Source: Candidatus Saccharimonadota bacterium (GTDB lineage: Bacteria > Patescibacteriota > Saccharimonadia > Saccharimonadales > UBA4665). Taken from it: 64,000 bases of DNA. Shown here in pieces: positions 1 through 8,862 of the stretch; within the stretch, counting starts at the first letter, position 1, and each line of letters opens with the position of its first letter. Location of the stretch: the NCBI GenBank assembly GCA_028286345.1, contig JAQBRT010000001.1, forward strand, positions 692,567 through 756,566, read 5' to 3'. The notes under the pieces were generated by a model. That model was given only the letters and a program-made list of their open reading frames with translations. It was not told where the DNA came from and did not search any database. The position numbers and the translations under genes are program-made.

Positions 1-391
1 AGGTGGGCATGAGGGTGCCGCGTTTACGGCTGGCTTCATCAAAATCACGATAGTAGACACCAGGCTGGGCCTGAATATAGGTATCGGTGACTTTTTCGAT
101 CTGATTAAAATGCCGTAAAAAGTCAACAATAATAGACGTGTTAATAGCCCCGCCAGACATATCTGTTCCGGCACTGCGGGCAGTAAGGCTGAGTCCGGGC
201 TTATGTTTTTGCTTTTCGGCAACTAATTTTACCAGCGCTTCGACTTCTTTAGTGTTCTTTGGTGCCACCACTAACTGGGGGCGCAGCTCAAACATTGAAG
301 CATCGTGGCTAAACAAATCGAGCGTTGCCGGATCATCGGCCATCTCACCGCTAAACCCTAGTGAAACAAGGGCATTTTTGATATCATCCAT
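1..391 (-). CDS. FAD-binding (PCMH-type) oxidase, GlcD-like, N-terminal part
   Basis: The C-terminal part lies outside the window; 130 codons are visible. Reading the minus strand from the ATG at 391 gives MDDIKNALVSLG, then a flavin-binding loop TARSAGTDMSGGAIN (residues about 70-84). That loop is typical of FAD_binding_4 (PCMH) domains of the glycolate oxidase/D-lactate dehydrogenase family. Such enzymes oxidise 2-hydroxy acids with FAD; the substrate cannot be told from this fragment. The start is supported by the hexamer TAAGCT 8 nt upstream, a spacing like that of other leaderless-looking genes here. It is divergent from the NADH dehydrogenase gene, which is also a flavoprotein. Confidence 0.8.
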   Translation of the reverse strand, partial: MDDIKNALVSLGFSGEMADDPATLDLFSHDASMFELRPQLVVAPKNTKEVEALVKLVAEKQKHKPGLSLTARSAGTDMSGGAINTSIIVDFLRHFNQIEKVTDTYIQAQPGVYYRDFDEASRKRGTLMPT

Positions 392-421
392 TACCCTTAA
401 GCTTACCCGACAGTGACTACT

Positions 422-535
422 GATGCAACCTGGGGTACCGTATTCTGTAAGAATAGACTGAATAAGCCAGTTTCGCGTGCAAAGCACCAGAAACGATAGC
501 GTCTATTCATCGGATACGGTACCCCAGGTTGTATC
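422..535. repeat. Long imperfect palindrome able to fold into a branched hairpin
   Basis: Arms 422-443 and 514-535 are complementary over 22 bp with one G-T pair; 18 of these (426-443 with 514-531) pair perfectly. Inside it 451-458 pairs with 501-508 (GAATAGAC/GTCTATTC), 470-474 pairs with 490-494 (GTTTC/GAAAC) and 477-480 pairs with 484-487 (GTGC/GCAC). It lies between two divergent genes whose likely promoters sit right at their start codons, so it is probably not a leader of either. It may be a small RNA gene, a miniature mobile element remnant or a protein-binding DNA element. Confidence 0.75.
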
Positions 536-564
536 TGTTGACGCTTATGCTAAAATAGCGGTAG

Positions 565-1755
565 ATGGCAAAAGAAAAAGTCTTAGTGGTGGGCGGAGGC
601 TTCGGCGGGGTTAAAGCCGCTCTCGAACTTTGCGAAGACGAGCACTTTGAGATAACCCTGCTTAGCGACGACAGTGCTCTGCGTTATTACCCAACGTTAT
701 ACCACACGGCAACCGGTGGTAAGCGTGCTAACTCAAGCATTCCATTTTCTACAATTTTTGCTGGCAAAAAAGTCCAGCTCAAAAAGGGAACCGCTACCAC
801 GCTCGACCGCAAAGCTAAAACCATCACCACGGCCGATGGCATTGTTTATGACTACGACGTACTAATCATAGGCCTTGGGGTAGTAACTAACTACTTTGGT
901 ATTCCAGGACTCCCGGAGTATTCGTACAGCATTAAGTCACAGGCCGAAGTAGCGCGGTTTAAAGCACATTTGCACGAGCAGCTGATCAGCGACCATCAAC
1001 CGGATCTTAATTACGTCATTGTTGGCGCCGGGCCAACAGGTATTGAGCTAGCCGGCGCATTGCCGGATTACCTCAAACACATTATGAAAAACCACGGCTT
1101 GCCGCAGCGCAAAGTCCATATCGATATTATCGAAGCAGTGCCGCGCCTGCTGCCACGGCTGCCCCGTGACACATCTCGCATGGTAGGCCGCCAACTTAAA
1201 CGCCTTGGCATCAAAGTCTACCTAGGCAGCGCTGTTCAGGGACAAACTGCCGACGAGCTAACGGTAAACGGCAAACCGGTCCGCAGCCATACAGTTGTCT
1301 GGACGGCTGGGGTTACAAACCATCCATTCTTCAGTGAAAACCATTTTGTGATTATGGGCCGCGGCAAAGTTGCCGTCGATGCCTATTTGCAGAGCGAAGA
1401 AAATATTTTTGTCATTGGCGACAACGCCAACACACCGTTTAGCGGCCTTGCCCAAACTGCGCTGCACGACGGCCATTTTGTTGCCATAAACCTGAGGCGC
1501 CGGGCAAACGGCAAAAAGTTTAAGGGTTACACTGTCAAAGAACCAATAACGGTCATCCCGGCCGGCCCCCGTTGGGCAGCTGTTGTCTGGGGTGGCATGC
1601 GCCTTTACGGCTGGCTTGGCTACACCCTCCGCGAAGCTGCCGACCTTGTTGGCTTTCACGACCTAGAACCATGGGACAAAGCAACTAAGCAGTGGCTAAC
1701 CGAATTTGAGCAAGAAGATGGCTGTGATGTCTGCGCCACCGCTGCCATATCCTAA
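565..1755 (+). CDS. ndh: Type II NADH dehydrogenase (NDH-2-like FAD oxidoreductase)
   Basis: Membrane-peripheral flavoprotein that passes electrons from NADH to quinone without pumping protons. The N-terminal FAD dinucleotide fold has GGGFGG (residues about 10-15), a second NAD-binding fold has VGAGPTGIELAG (about 153-164), and the FAD-binding FVIGD motif is near residue 283. At 396 aa it has the usual length of Ndh/Ndi-type enzymes. A hexamer TAAAAT ends 8 nt before the ATG and there is no Shine-Dalgarno. It lies 17 bp upstream of the helicase gene. No other respiratory-chain gene is seen in the window besides ATP synthase, so the quinone partner is unknown; a role in NADH recycling is inferred. 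Confidence 0.85.
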   Translation: MAKEKVLVVGGGFGGVKAALELCEDEHFEITLLSDDSALRYYPTLYHTATGGKRANSSIPFSTIFAGKKVQLKKGTATTLDRKAKTITTADGIVYDYDVLIIGLGVVTNYFGIPGLPEYSYSIKSQAEVARFKAHLHEQLISDHQPDLNYVIVGAGPTGIELAGALPDYLKHIMKNHGLPQRKVHIDIIEAVPRLLPRLPRDTSRMVGRQLKRLGIKVYLGSAVQGQTADELTVNGKPVRSHTVVWTAGVTNHPFFSENHFVIMGRGKVAVDAYLQSEENIFVIGDNANTPFSGLAQTALHDGHFVAINLRRRANGKKFKGYTVKEPITVIPAGPRWAAVVWGGMRLYGWLGYTLREAADLVGFHDLEPWDKATKQWLTEFEQEDGCDVCATAAIS

Positions 1756-1772
1756 ACTGTTACAATAGGGGT

Positions 1773-4700
1773 ATGGATTCGAGTTTTGCGACTGCTTATA
1801 AGAACCTGAACGCTCGACAAAAACAGGCTGTTGATACAACTGAAGGTGCAGTGCTGGTTTTGGCCGGCCCGGGCACCGGTAAAACACAGCTGCTCAGCAC
1901 CAGGGCAGCACACATTGTTAAGCTTGGGAATGTTTCGGCCAACAACATTCTTTGCTTAACCTACACTGATGCCGGCGCTTCAGAAATGCAAACCCGCATG
2001 ACCGGTATTATGGGACCCTCTGGCGGTGACATTGCCGTACATACGTTTCATGGCTTTGGTAGCTGGATTATCGCCCAATACCCTGAGCAATTTGCCAATG
2101 AGCGGGCACTGCGCCAGTTAGACGATTTAGCGCGCTACCGGGTATTCGAGTTGCTGCTCAGTCGCTTACCCCTCCGCCACCAACTGGCTGTCAGGGGCGA
2201 AAACGACAGCTTCGTCCGCCAGAACGCTGTCCAAAATGCCATCAATGCTTTTAAGCAGGCCGGCATGAAACCAGCCGAACTTCGCCAAACCCTCAACGAT
2301 AACCAAAAAGTATTTACAGAGATCCAGCCGCTGCTTGATGAAATTTTTGGTACCAAATTGAGTGCCAAACGCTTACCAGAAATTCGTAACCTTATTGAAG
2401 CGTACGAATCCAATAACAAAGAAAATACGCTTTCTGCCATCATTATTAGCGGGCTAAAAGAAGCCACTACGGAATCTGAAATAGTCGGTAAGACCAAACC
2501 ACTGGGCGACTGGCGGACGGCCAACACCACCAAGCATGAAGGCAGGCAGGTTCTCAAAAGTCAAACCGGCTCCAAGCTTCTAACAGACACCATCGACCTC
2601 TACGAGCAGTATCAGGAACACTTAGGTGAGCATGGCTTTTATGATTACCAAGACATGATCATGTGGGCCCTGGATGCCTTAGAAAAAAATAGTGACATGC
2701 GCTCGGATATTGCCGAACGCTTCCAATATATTATGGTCGACGAATACCAGGACACTAACGGCGCCCAAAACCGCTTACTGGATGCCGTTTTAAGTGCCAA
2801 TCCAATTGATATGCCTAACGTGCTGGTTGTAGGCGACGATGACCAGGCTATCATGCGTTTTCAGGGTGCTGAGGTTTCTGGCATGCTGCGGTTTATTGAG
2901 CGCTATAAACCTGTGGTTATTACGCTCACCGATAATTATCGCTCCACCCAGCCCATTCTCGATGCCGCGCGGCAGATCATCACCCAGACTGGTGAGCGGC
3001 TAGAAACTGCTCTGCCCGAACTTGGCATTAAAAAGGTGCTAACGTCACATGGCCCACAAAAAGGCGCTATTGAACACCGTTCTTACGTCAGCGCCCCGGC
3101 AGAATACGCTGCCATTGCCGATCATATTTCTGGACTTTTAAAAGCCGGTGTAGCAGCCGAACAAATCGCCGTTATCGGGCGCAAACACGAGCAGCTAGTC
3201 GAATTTGTGCCGCACCTGACAGCCGCCGGTATTTTTGTGCGTTACGATAACCGCGAAGACATACTTAGTGAGCCAGAAATTGACCAATTACTTAAGCTCT
3301 CTGGATTGCTTGACGCTATCGCCAATCATCCGATCAGGGTTAGTAGCCTACTACCTGCAGTGCTATCGGCGCCTTATTGGCAACTGCCGCCACTTGCCTT
3401 GTACCAACTAGCGGCAACCGCCAAAGCCACCAAAGCCAATTGGCTAGAATGTATGTTGGAAGACGCGCTTTTTGCCCCAATTGCCGAGTGGCTGGTTGCC
3501 GCAGCCGACATTAGCCGTATTAGCAATTTTACGCGAATGCTGGACATTTTAATCGGCAGGGAAGCAGTTCCTGGTACCGCCCTGGCTACGTCACCATATG
3601 GCCGACTGATTAACCGCCAGCTGCCAGAAACCTATACCCAGCTACTCTCCCGTTTAATCCGTCTGCGCCGGGCCGTCCTAGAAAGTAAGCCAAGTGCCCA
3701 CGGCCTAGCCGACCTGCTTGCGGTTGCCCAAGATTACCGCCGCAGTGATATCCGGCTTATCGATGACAGCCCGCTAGTGCGGGCCGAAAGTGAAGGCGTA
3801 CAGGTCATGAGCGCCCACGGCGCCAAAGGCCGGGAGTTCCAGCACGTTATTATCCTATCGCTTATCGACACTGTCTGGGGCGTCAAAGCTAGGGCCAACC
3901 ATAACCGCATACGGCTGCCAGAAAACTTGCCGCTGTACGCTGCCGGCGACGCCGAGAGCGATAAGCTACGCTTACTTTACGTTGCCATAACCCGTGCTAA
4001 AACCCACTTGCTACTTACCAGTTACCAATACACGGCCGAAAATAAGCCAACCATCCCTCTGGCATTCTTAAGTTTGGGCGACGAGCCAAGCGGCTGGTGG
4101 CAGCCTCATGAAGAACATCTGCCAGCTGGCCGGCTCATCCCAATGCTGGAGACTACCTGGAGGCCACAGGCCACCAACCAGGCAGATCTTAAGCAAGTGC
4201 TTAGCCCCTTACTGAAGAACTTCCGCCTCAGTCCGAGCGCCCTCAGGGACTTCTTAGATATCTGTTACAGCGGCCCCGAAGTTGCCATCGAAAAAGACGT
4301 CCTCGGTTTTCCATCGGCATACTCAGCAAGCAGTGCGCTCGGCGCCGCAGTTCACGACGTCTTAGAGCGTGCCCACAAAAGCTACAAAGCCGGCAAACCT
4401 CTAACGGTCCAGCAAATTATTGATACGTTCGATGAAAAACTTGAAGCTTCTGGCTTGGCCGATGGCGAGCTAGAAAGTGTCCGGGCTCACGGCCATGAGT
4501 TCCTACCACTGTTCGTAGAGCAGTTTACAGCCAGCGATTTTGACGACATTACTAATAGTGAGTTTTATGCCCAGGCAACCCTGCCGGGTTCGGGCGTAGT
4601 ACTGCTCGGCAAACTTGATGCTGCTGCCGTACAAGAAAACTCTATACGGATTATTGACTACAAATCTGGCAAGCCGCCGTTGCCCGACTGGAAAACAGCC

Positions 4701-5030
4701 GGCCTGAGCCCAGGCAAGCAGTTATCGATACATTTCTACCGACAACAGCTGCTGGTTTATAAGCTCCTTATCGACCACAGCCCGGCCTTTAAGGGCAAAC
4801 AGGTTGACTGCGCCGAGTTGGTCTTTGTAGAGCCAGACAGTGAGACCGGCAATTTTATCCGCCTAAAGATAGACAACTTTGATAAAAATGAGCTTGAGCA
4901 CACCGAAAAACTTATTGCCGCAGTACACCGGCGGATCACTACCCTAGACCTACCAGATACGAGTGGCTACAGCCAGGATGTTAAAGGTGTCAAAAAGTTC
5001 GAAGACGACCTCATTAGCGGCGCCATATAA
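1773..5030 (+). CDS. UvrD/PcrA-type superfamily 1 helicase fused to a PD-(D/E)XK nuclease
   Basis: A 1085-aa ATP-dependent DNA helicase-nuclease. Walker A AGPGTGKTQ is near residues 30-38 and Walker B VDEYQDTN near 322. Helicase motif DDDQAIMRFQGA and the late motif LLYVAITRAK are also visible. The last 230 residues look like a RecB/AddB-family nuclease: H in GAAVHDVLE (about 856) and the D-x-K core IDYKSGK (about 960). This architecture resembles AddA or actinobacterial UvrD2/AdnB-like proteins, so it probably acts in double-strand break repair, perhaps alone or with an AdnA-like partner outside the window. TACAAT ends 6 nt before the ATG (leaderless pattern). Confidence 0.88.
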   Translation: MDSSFATAYKNLNARQKQAVDTTEGAVLVLAGPGTGKTQLLSTRAAHIVKLGNVSANNILCLTYTDAGASEMQTRMTGIMGPSGGDIAVHTFHGFGSWIIAQYPEQFANERALRQLDDLARYRVFELLLSRLPLRHQLAVRGENDSFVRQNAVQNAINAFKQAGMKPAELRQTLNDNQKVFTEIQPLLDEIFGTKLSAKRLPEIRNLIEAYESNNKENTLSAIIISGLKEATTESEIVGKTKPLGDWRTANTTKHEGRQVLKSQTGSKLLTDTIDLYEQYQEHLGEHGFYDYQDMIMWALDALEKNSDMRSDIAERFQYIMVDEYQDTNGAQNRLLDAVLSANPIDMPNVLVVGDDDQAIMRFQGAEVSGMLRFIERYKPVVITLTDNYRSTQPILDAARQIITQTGERLETALPELGIKKVLTSHGPQKGAIEHRSYVSAPAEYAAIADHISGLLKAGVAAEQIAVIGRKHEQLVEFVPHLTAAGIFVRYDNREDILSEPEIDQLLKLSGLLDAIANHPIRVSSLLPAVLSAPYWQLPPLALYQLAATAKATKANWLECMLEDALFAPIAEWLVAAADISRISNFTRMLDILIGREAVPGTALATSPYGRLINRQLPETYTQLLSRLIRLRRAVLESKPSAHGLADLLAVAQDYRRSDIRLIDDSPLVRAESEGVQVMSAHGAKGREFQHVIILSLIDTVWGVKARANHNRIRLPENLPLYAAGDAESDKLRLLYVAITRAKTHLLLTSYQYTAENKPTIPLAFLSLGDEPSGWWQPHEEHLPAGRLIPMLETTWRPQATNQADLKQVLSPLLKNFRLSPSALRDFLDICYSGPEVAIEKDVLGFPSAYSASSALGAAVHDVLERAHKSYKAGKPLTVQQIIDTFDEKLEASGLADGELESVRAHGHEFLPLFVEQFTASDFDDITNSEFYAQATLPGSGVVLLGKLDAAAVQENSIRIIDYKSGKPPLPDWKTAGLSPGKQLSIHFYRQQLLVYKLLIDHSPAFKGKQVDCAELVFVEPDSETGNFIRLKIDNFDKNELEHTEKLIAAVHRRITTLDLPDTSGYSQDVKGVKKFEDDLISGAI

Positions 5031-5057
5031 AAACCGCCCCGGCGAACCGGAGCGGTT
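5028..5057 (-). terminator. Rho-independent terminator of the aquaporin gene
   Basis: Stem 5032-5042 with 5047-5057, one mismatch, loop CGAA. Read on the minus strand it is followed by a short T run, so it ends transcription of the aquaporin gene. It also sits just after the helicase stop and may serve both directions. Confidence 0.75.
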
Positions 5058-5075
5058 AGTACAAATCAAAGTGAT

Positions 5076-5819
5076 TTAGCGCCTTTTAGCAGCTGGCTTG
5101 CGCTTGGCAGCCGGCTTTTTAGCGACTGGCTTCTTAACAACAACGGCAGCTTTTGAACTAACCGCGCGGCTGGCAGGAGCAGCAACGGCTGCAACTGGTG
5201 CGCTTTCAGCAAATAGCAGGCCGTACAGGTTGACACCAATAATGGCACCAAGTACTGGTCCGAGTACGTATGTACCCCAAACCCATGCACGGGCTCCAAG
5301 GGCAACAGCTGGGTTCAGCAAGCCAATAGCGGCTGAAGACGCAGCAATGATACCAACGACGTATGAAACGCCCGATACAGCGGCGCGGGCGCCAGTTGTA
5401 AAGCCTTGGTAAACTGATGAAGCCCAACCTAGTGCAAAGACACCAGTAGCAACTGATTCAGCAACCAAGATATGAGCGTTGTAAACGCCACCAATTGGCT
5501 GGAAGCTGTTTTTGGTGTAGTAGGTGTACAGGTAATATGCAACCCAACCACCAAGCAGCTGGACAGCAACGTACAAAAGCGCACGTGTTGCAGCAATACG
5601 GCGGGCAAGCGCCATTGCAATGGTGAGTGCTGGGTTAAAGAATGCGCCTGATACTGAGTTAAATGCAAACGTCAGCGTTGCGAGCGTCAAACCTGCAGCT
5701 AAAGCAATAAAGAACGGTACACCGATTGTTGAACGCTGGACACTTAGAACGAGGAGCGTCAAAACTCCGGTACCAAGAAACTCAGCCACCAACGCGGCTA
5801 TCTTACGTTTAGTAAACAT
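5076..5819 (-). CDS. MIP-family aquaporin-like channel with Lys/Ala-rich tail
   Basis: A 247-aa membrane channel of the aquaporin/glycerol facilitator family, with about six hydrophobic segments and the two half-helix motifs FNPALT (NPA at 62-64) and LNPAVA (169-171). The Arg that normally follows the second NPA in the selectivity filter is absent (NPAV). After the last helix comes a basic tail (about 220-247) rich in KKP and AAK units, like a histone H1 tail. The start MFTKRK was chosen because GGAGG lies 5 nt upstream; the longer reading would place the SD inside the gene. Expected role is water or small-solute flux; the tail may bind nucleic acid or phospholipid (inference). Confidence 0.82.
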   Translation of the reverse strand: MFTKRKIAALVAEFLGTGVLTLLVLSVQRSTIGVPFFIALAAGLTLATLTFAFNSVSGAFFNPALTIAMALARRIAATRALLYVAVQLLGGWVAYYLYTYYTKNSFQPIGGVYNAHILVAESVATGVFALGWASSVYQGFTTGARAAVSGVSYVVGIIAASSAAIGLLNPAVALGARAWVWGTYVLGPVLGAIIGVNLYGLLFAESAPVAAVAAPASRAVSSKAAVVVKKPVAKKPAAKRKPAAKRR

Positions 5820-5898
5820 GGGAACCTCCACTTATGTAACTTACTAGTTAATGACTAAAGCGTAACGTGAAGTTGCATTTTTGTAAAGTTTTGGCGCT

Positions 5899-6999
5899 TT
5901 AAGCAGCAACTTTAGGGGTGCGAACTACAAGCTGCAAACTACCGTCAGTCAGGTCCATCAAGGCGGTAACAGCAAGTGCAAGGCGGGCGTGTATGTAGCG
6001 CGACTGTTGCTCAAGATCGTAAGGGAACAGGGCTTTTGCAGCCTTAAAGGTGTACCAAGCGTCATAGCCAAACACCTGTACTTGGCCATCCATACGAGAA
6101 CTAAAGTGATCGCGGTGTAGTGTTTCACCTTCGCATAGGTTGATAGCTGCGATAATTTCTTTGTGGTCACCAACCAAGACAGGGGCACCGTCTGGGTTTT
6201 GTTCTACTAGCTCTTTAATGATGGCTTTCTTATCAATAAAGTAATGTTCTTGGGCAGCTGCCATGCGCATCGAAGAAGCAATGACATGGTCAAAATCACG
6301 CGCATTAAAATCATTGCCCATAAGCGCTTGCAAAACTGATTCCACTTCGTGGACAGTCTTAAAGTTAATGCCTGAGGTGTGTTCCTCTACGCCGTCAATG
6401 GCGCGACAACCAGTCGTGCCATCGTGGCGGTCTTTATCGTCAATGTGGTCGCCGGGCAAGAATCCTAGCTTTTCCATTTTTTCGGCACTTTCATGCATAT
6501 CTTCGCCAAGGTTCTTCGTATAGTAAGAGCCATCACTGCCGCCGAATGCAAGTCGGTAGGCAACAGCCTGAATTGGTGATCCGCCTGGAATCTGTGGTCC
6601 TTGTTCACGCGTGAACATCTCGGCATCGTTATCATCATAGCCAGCTGCCTGACGCCCATCAATGCACCGTACTTGTGCGCCAACATTACTATGCGTTTGA
6701 ACGTACGACTCTGCGAGAACACCTAGGGCGTGCGTAACTGTTTCGGTAGAAAGTTCACCGGTCTCTAAACGGTCAGCAAGAGAAATATGCCCGGCGGTCC
6801 AGTTGCCACGCGAGTTTTCTGGAGCTAGCGGACCAACAACGGTAAGCTCTCCGGCCTTAACCGAGCGCTCGTGCATTTGCTGCTTTAAGAGATCTAGCTC
6901 TGTGTTTGTTGTTTCGTGCTTAACAGCGGCTGCCGCTACATCCATAAGAGCAATTCCTTCGTCTAAAATTCGATCTGATTCCATAATTTCCATCTGCAT
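5899..6999 (-). CDS. Cadmium-carbonic-anhydrase-like (CDCA/zeta) protein
   Basis: A 366-aa cytoplasmic protein with no signal peptide. It has VRCIDGRQAAG (Cys112, Asp114, Arg116), a PGG turn (138-140) and DRHDGTTGCRAIDG (His192, Cys198). The Cys-His-Cys set and the CxDxR loop resemble the metal site of zeta-class (CDCA) carbonic anhydrases. I recall this family being assigned to CPR proteins, but I cannot test it here. The first 90 residues are helical and not recognised. The start at 6999 was chosen because the hexamer TATAGT (about 7022-7027) lies upstream of it and would exclude the longer reading. It may hydrate CO2, or may be a related metalloprotein of other function. Confidence 0.6.
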   Translation of the reverse strand: MQMEIMESDRILDEGIALMDVAAAAVKHETTNTELDLLKQQMHERSVKAGELTVVGPLAPENSRGNWTAGHISLADRLETGELSTETVTHALGVLAESYVQTHSNVGAQVRCIDGRQAAGYDDNDAEMFTREQGPQIPGGSPIQAVAYRLAFGGSDGSYYTKNLGEDMHESAEKMEKLGFLPGDHIDDKDRHDGTTGCRAIDGVEEHTSGINFKTVHEVESVLQALMGNDFNARDFDHVIASSMRMAAAQEHYFIDKKAIIKELVEQNPDGAPVLVGDHKEIIAAINLCEGETLHRDHFSSRMDGQVQVFGYDAWYTFKAAKALFPYDLEQQSRYIHARLALAVTALMDLTDGSLQLVVRTPKVAA

Positions 7000-7173
7000 T
7001 TTTTTAATAACCAACTGGCTACTATACTCCCAAACAGGGTGTTTTGCAAGGGTCACTCAATCTGTAAAATTCAGCTAAGTGTGAAAAATATTACACCTTA
7101 AAAGTAACAATAATCACATCATCATCTAGCACCAATTGCTACACTTTAAGCATAGATAAGGAGAGCAGATGCC

Positions 7174-7518
7174 ATGCCACTACATGAAGGCGACACCCAA
7201 GACCCCTTAAGCTTCGCAAGCGAAATTTCCCGCACATCAATCGACCTCTTTATGCACAAACTCCTTGATAACCCGGCCCTAGCCAAAGAAATCCAAGCAA
7301 GGGTTTACGCTGTTAACCCGGCGCTTGTTAACATAGCCGTACGTAACGCTCAGGCCCACAGCGATGAGGGTATTGACCCCCAGACTTCATATATGGACGG
7401 CGTGCGCGATTTTCTTGGTTTTATGCTGACCCAGAAAGAAACAGAGCTCAAGCAGGAAACTATTAAAGAGCTAGAAGCAATGTTTGCCGCCACCGAGGGT
7501 GGCACCCAAGCGGCCTAA
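7174..7518 (+). CDS. Hypothetical helical protein (114 aa)
   Basis: Not recognised. It is mostly predicted helix with an acidic, Gln/Glu-rich C-terminus (residues about 80-114) and no signal peptide or membrane segment. The start follows AAGGAG at 7158-7163 (10 nt spacing), and TACACT about 30 nt upstream could be the -10 box. An ATG at 7169 is in another frame. Its stop overlaps the stop region of the convergent antiporter gene by 4 nt. It is divergent from the CDCA-like gene across about 170 bp of AT-rich DNA in which I see no other gene. Confidence 0.65.
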   Translation: MPLHEGDTQDPLSFASEISRTSIDLFMHKLLDNPALAKEIQARVYAVNPALVNIAVRNAQAHSDEGIDPQTSYMDGVRDFLGFMLTQKETELKQETIKELEAMFAATEGGTQAA

Positions 7519-8786
7519 CGGCTTTGTTGCAACCGGTACAAGCGGGAGGCGAGTGCTAGGGACGGCTTAGTAAGCAAGGTGGTGGCCACGGCCATTAACA
7601 CTAACGCCGAAAAAACTGTCCGGTTGATGATGCCAAGTGACAGCAAGATATTAAGCACGACTATCTCCATGAGGCCTTTTGTTTGCATAAGCACACCTGC
7701 TTTGAGCGCGGTCCGGGCTGGAACATGGCCGATGATATATTCAGGAATAGCTGTACCGATGACTTTACCGACAATCGCAGTGATCGTGGCGAGCATAAAT
7801 AGCTCCCAGACAGCGTGATCGGTAAATGAGAATGATATTTTTAGGCCAGTTATCATAAAGTAAAACGGCAGCAAGATTACCCTAGTAAACTCTTCAAAAT
7901 CACCAAAGAGGCTGCCACTAATACTCTTTGGCATGACAGCCCCAAATATGAATGCCCCAAACATAAAGTGAATCCCAATAAGCTCAGTGGTAAGGCATGA
8001 TGCCAGTAGGCCGCCAACAATCATAGCTAGACGTGTACTAGATGGCGTGGCCGTAAGGATTTGCTTATCGGCCAATGATTGGCAAAACTTCCGCACCACA
8101 ACGAGCATGAAAAACATATATATAACTGCCAGCACTATAGTCGAAAAGACCTTAGCGAGCATAAAATGACCGCCCTGGTGAGCAAAGGCGCTTATGCAAG
8201 CAACCACAATCCAAAGGCTCAGGTCATTAATCGCCGCGTACCCAAGCACACGCTTACCCAGCTCGGTGTTAATAAGTTTTAGCTCCATTAATATGGCGCT
8301 AAGTACCGGTAAAGCAGTTACGGCAATAGCTGTTGCAAAACCAATCACATAGCCCAGCTCGCCAGCACCACTGCTCGCATACGGTTGCCGATACAACGCA
8401 ATGGCTAGTGCTGCACCAAGCCCAAATGGAAGCAATAATGTACTCAGGCTCGTGGTTACAAATGCTGCACTTTTTCTACTAATGGCATTAAAGTCAAAAT
8501 GCAGGCCGGTTAAAAGCCCAAACAAACAGAGGCCCAGGGATGCTAAGCCATTAAGCTGGTCCAGGGACTTAGCTGGGAACAGCGTATCAAAAAGATGTGG
8601 CGCGTAATGCCCGATTACAGTTGGGCCAAGTATGATGCCCAGAATAATTTGGATAACGACCAGTGGGGCAAAATTGCGCACCCATCTGAGGCGCCAAATC
8701 AAAAATGGCACAGCGATTAAAATAATCGCTTGCACTAAAAATAAAGCTTGAGGCTGGATATTCATATTGTCTAACTCTGTAGCCAT
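7515..8786 (-). CDS. Kef/CPA2-type cation:proton antiporter
   Basis: A 423-aa integral membrane protein with about 12 hydrophobic helices along its whole length, of the Na_H_Exchanger fold. Recognisable elements are the long N-terminal helix pair, the glycine-rich GFATAIAVTALPVLSAIL segment near 150-167 and FGAFIFGAVMP near 275. It lacks the cytoplasmic RCK/TrkA-N domain of KefB/C, so it is a membrane-only member. It probably exchanges Na+ or K+ for H+ across the cytoplasmic membrane. The start codon overlaps a TATAAT hexamer, so the true start could be the later Met at residue 8 (MNIQPQ). Confidence 0.85.
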   Translation of the reverse strand: MATELDNMNIQPQALFLVQAIILIAVPFLIWRLRWVRNFAPLVVIQIILGIILGPTVIGHYAPHLFDTLFPAKSLDQLNGLASLGLCLFGLLTGLHFDFNAISRKSAAFVTTSLSTLLLPFGLGAALAIALYRQPYASSGAGELGYVIGFATAIAVTALPVLSAILMELKLINTELGKRVLGYAAINDLSLWIVVACISAFAHQGGHFMLAKVFSTIVLAVIYMFFMLVVVRKFCQSLADKQILTATPSSTRLAMIVGGLLASCLTTELIGIHFMFGAFIFGAVMPKSISGSLFGDFEEFTRVILLPFYFMITGLKISFSFTDHAVWELFMLATITAIVGKVIGTAIPEYIIGHVPARTALKAGVLMQTKGLMEIVVLNILLSLGIINRTVFSALVLMAVATTLLTKPSLALASRLYRLQQSR

Positions 8787-8862
8787 TATAGCCTAACAGA
8801 GGTGAAAAGTGAACTTTAGAATGCTATACTGATGTACAGACATAATTCAGAGGAGACAGTAG

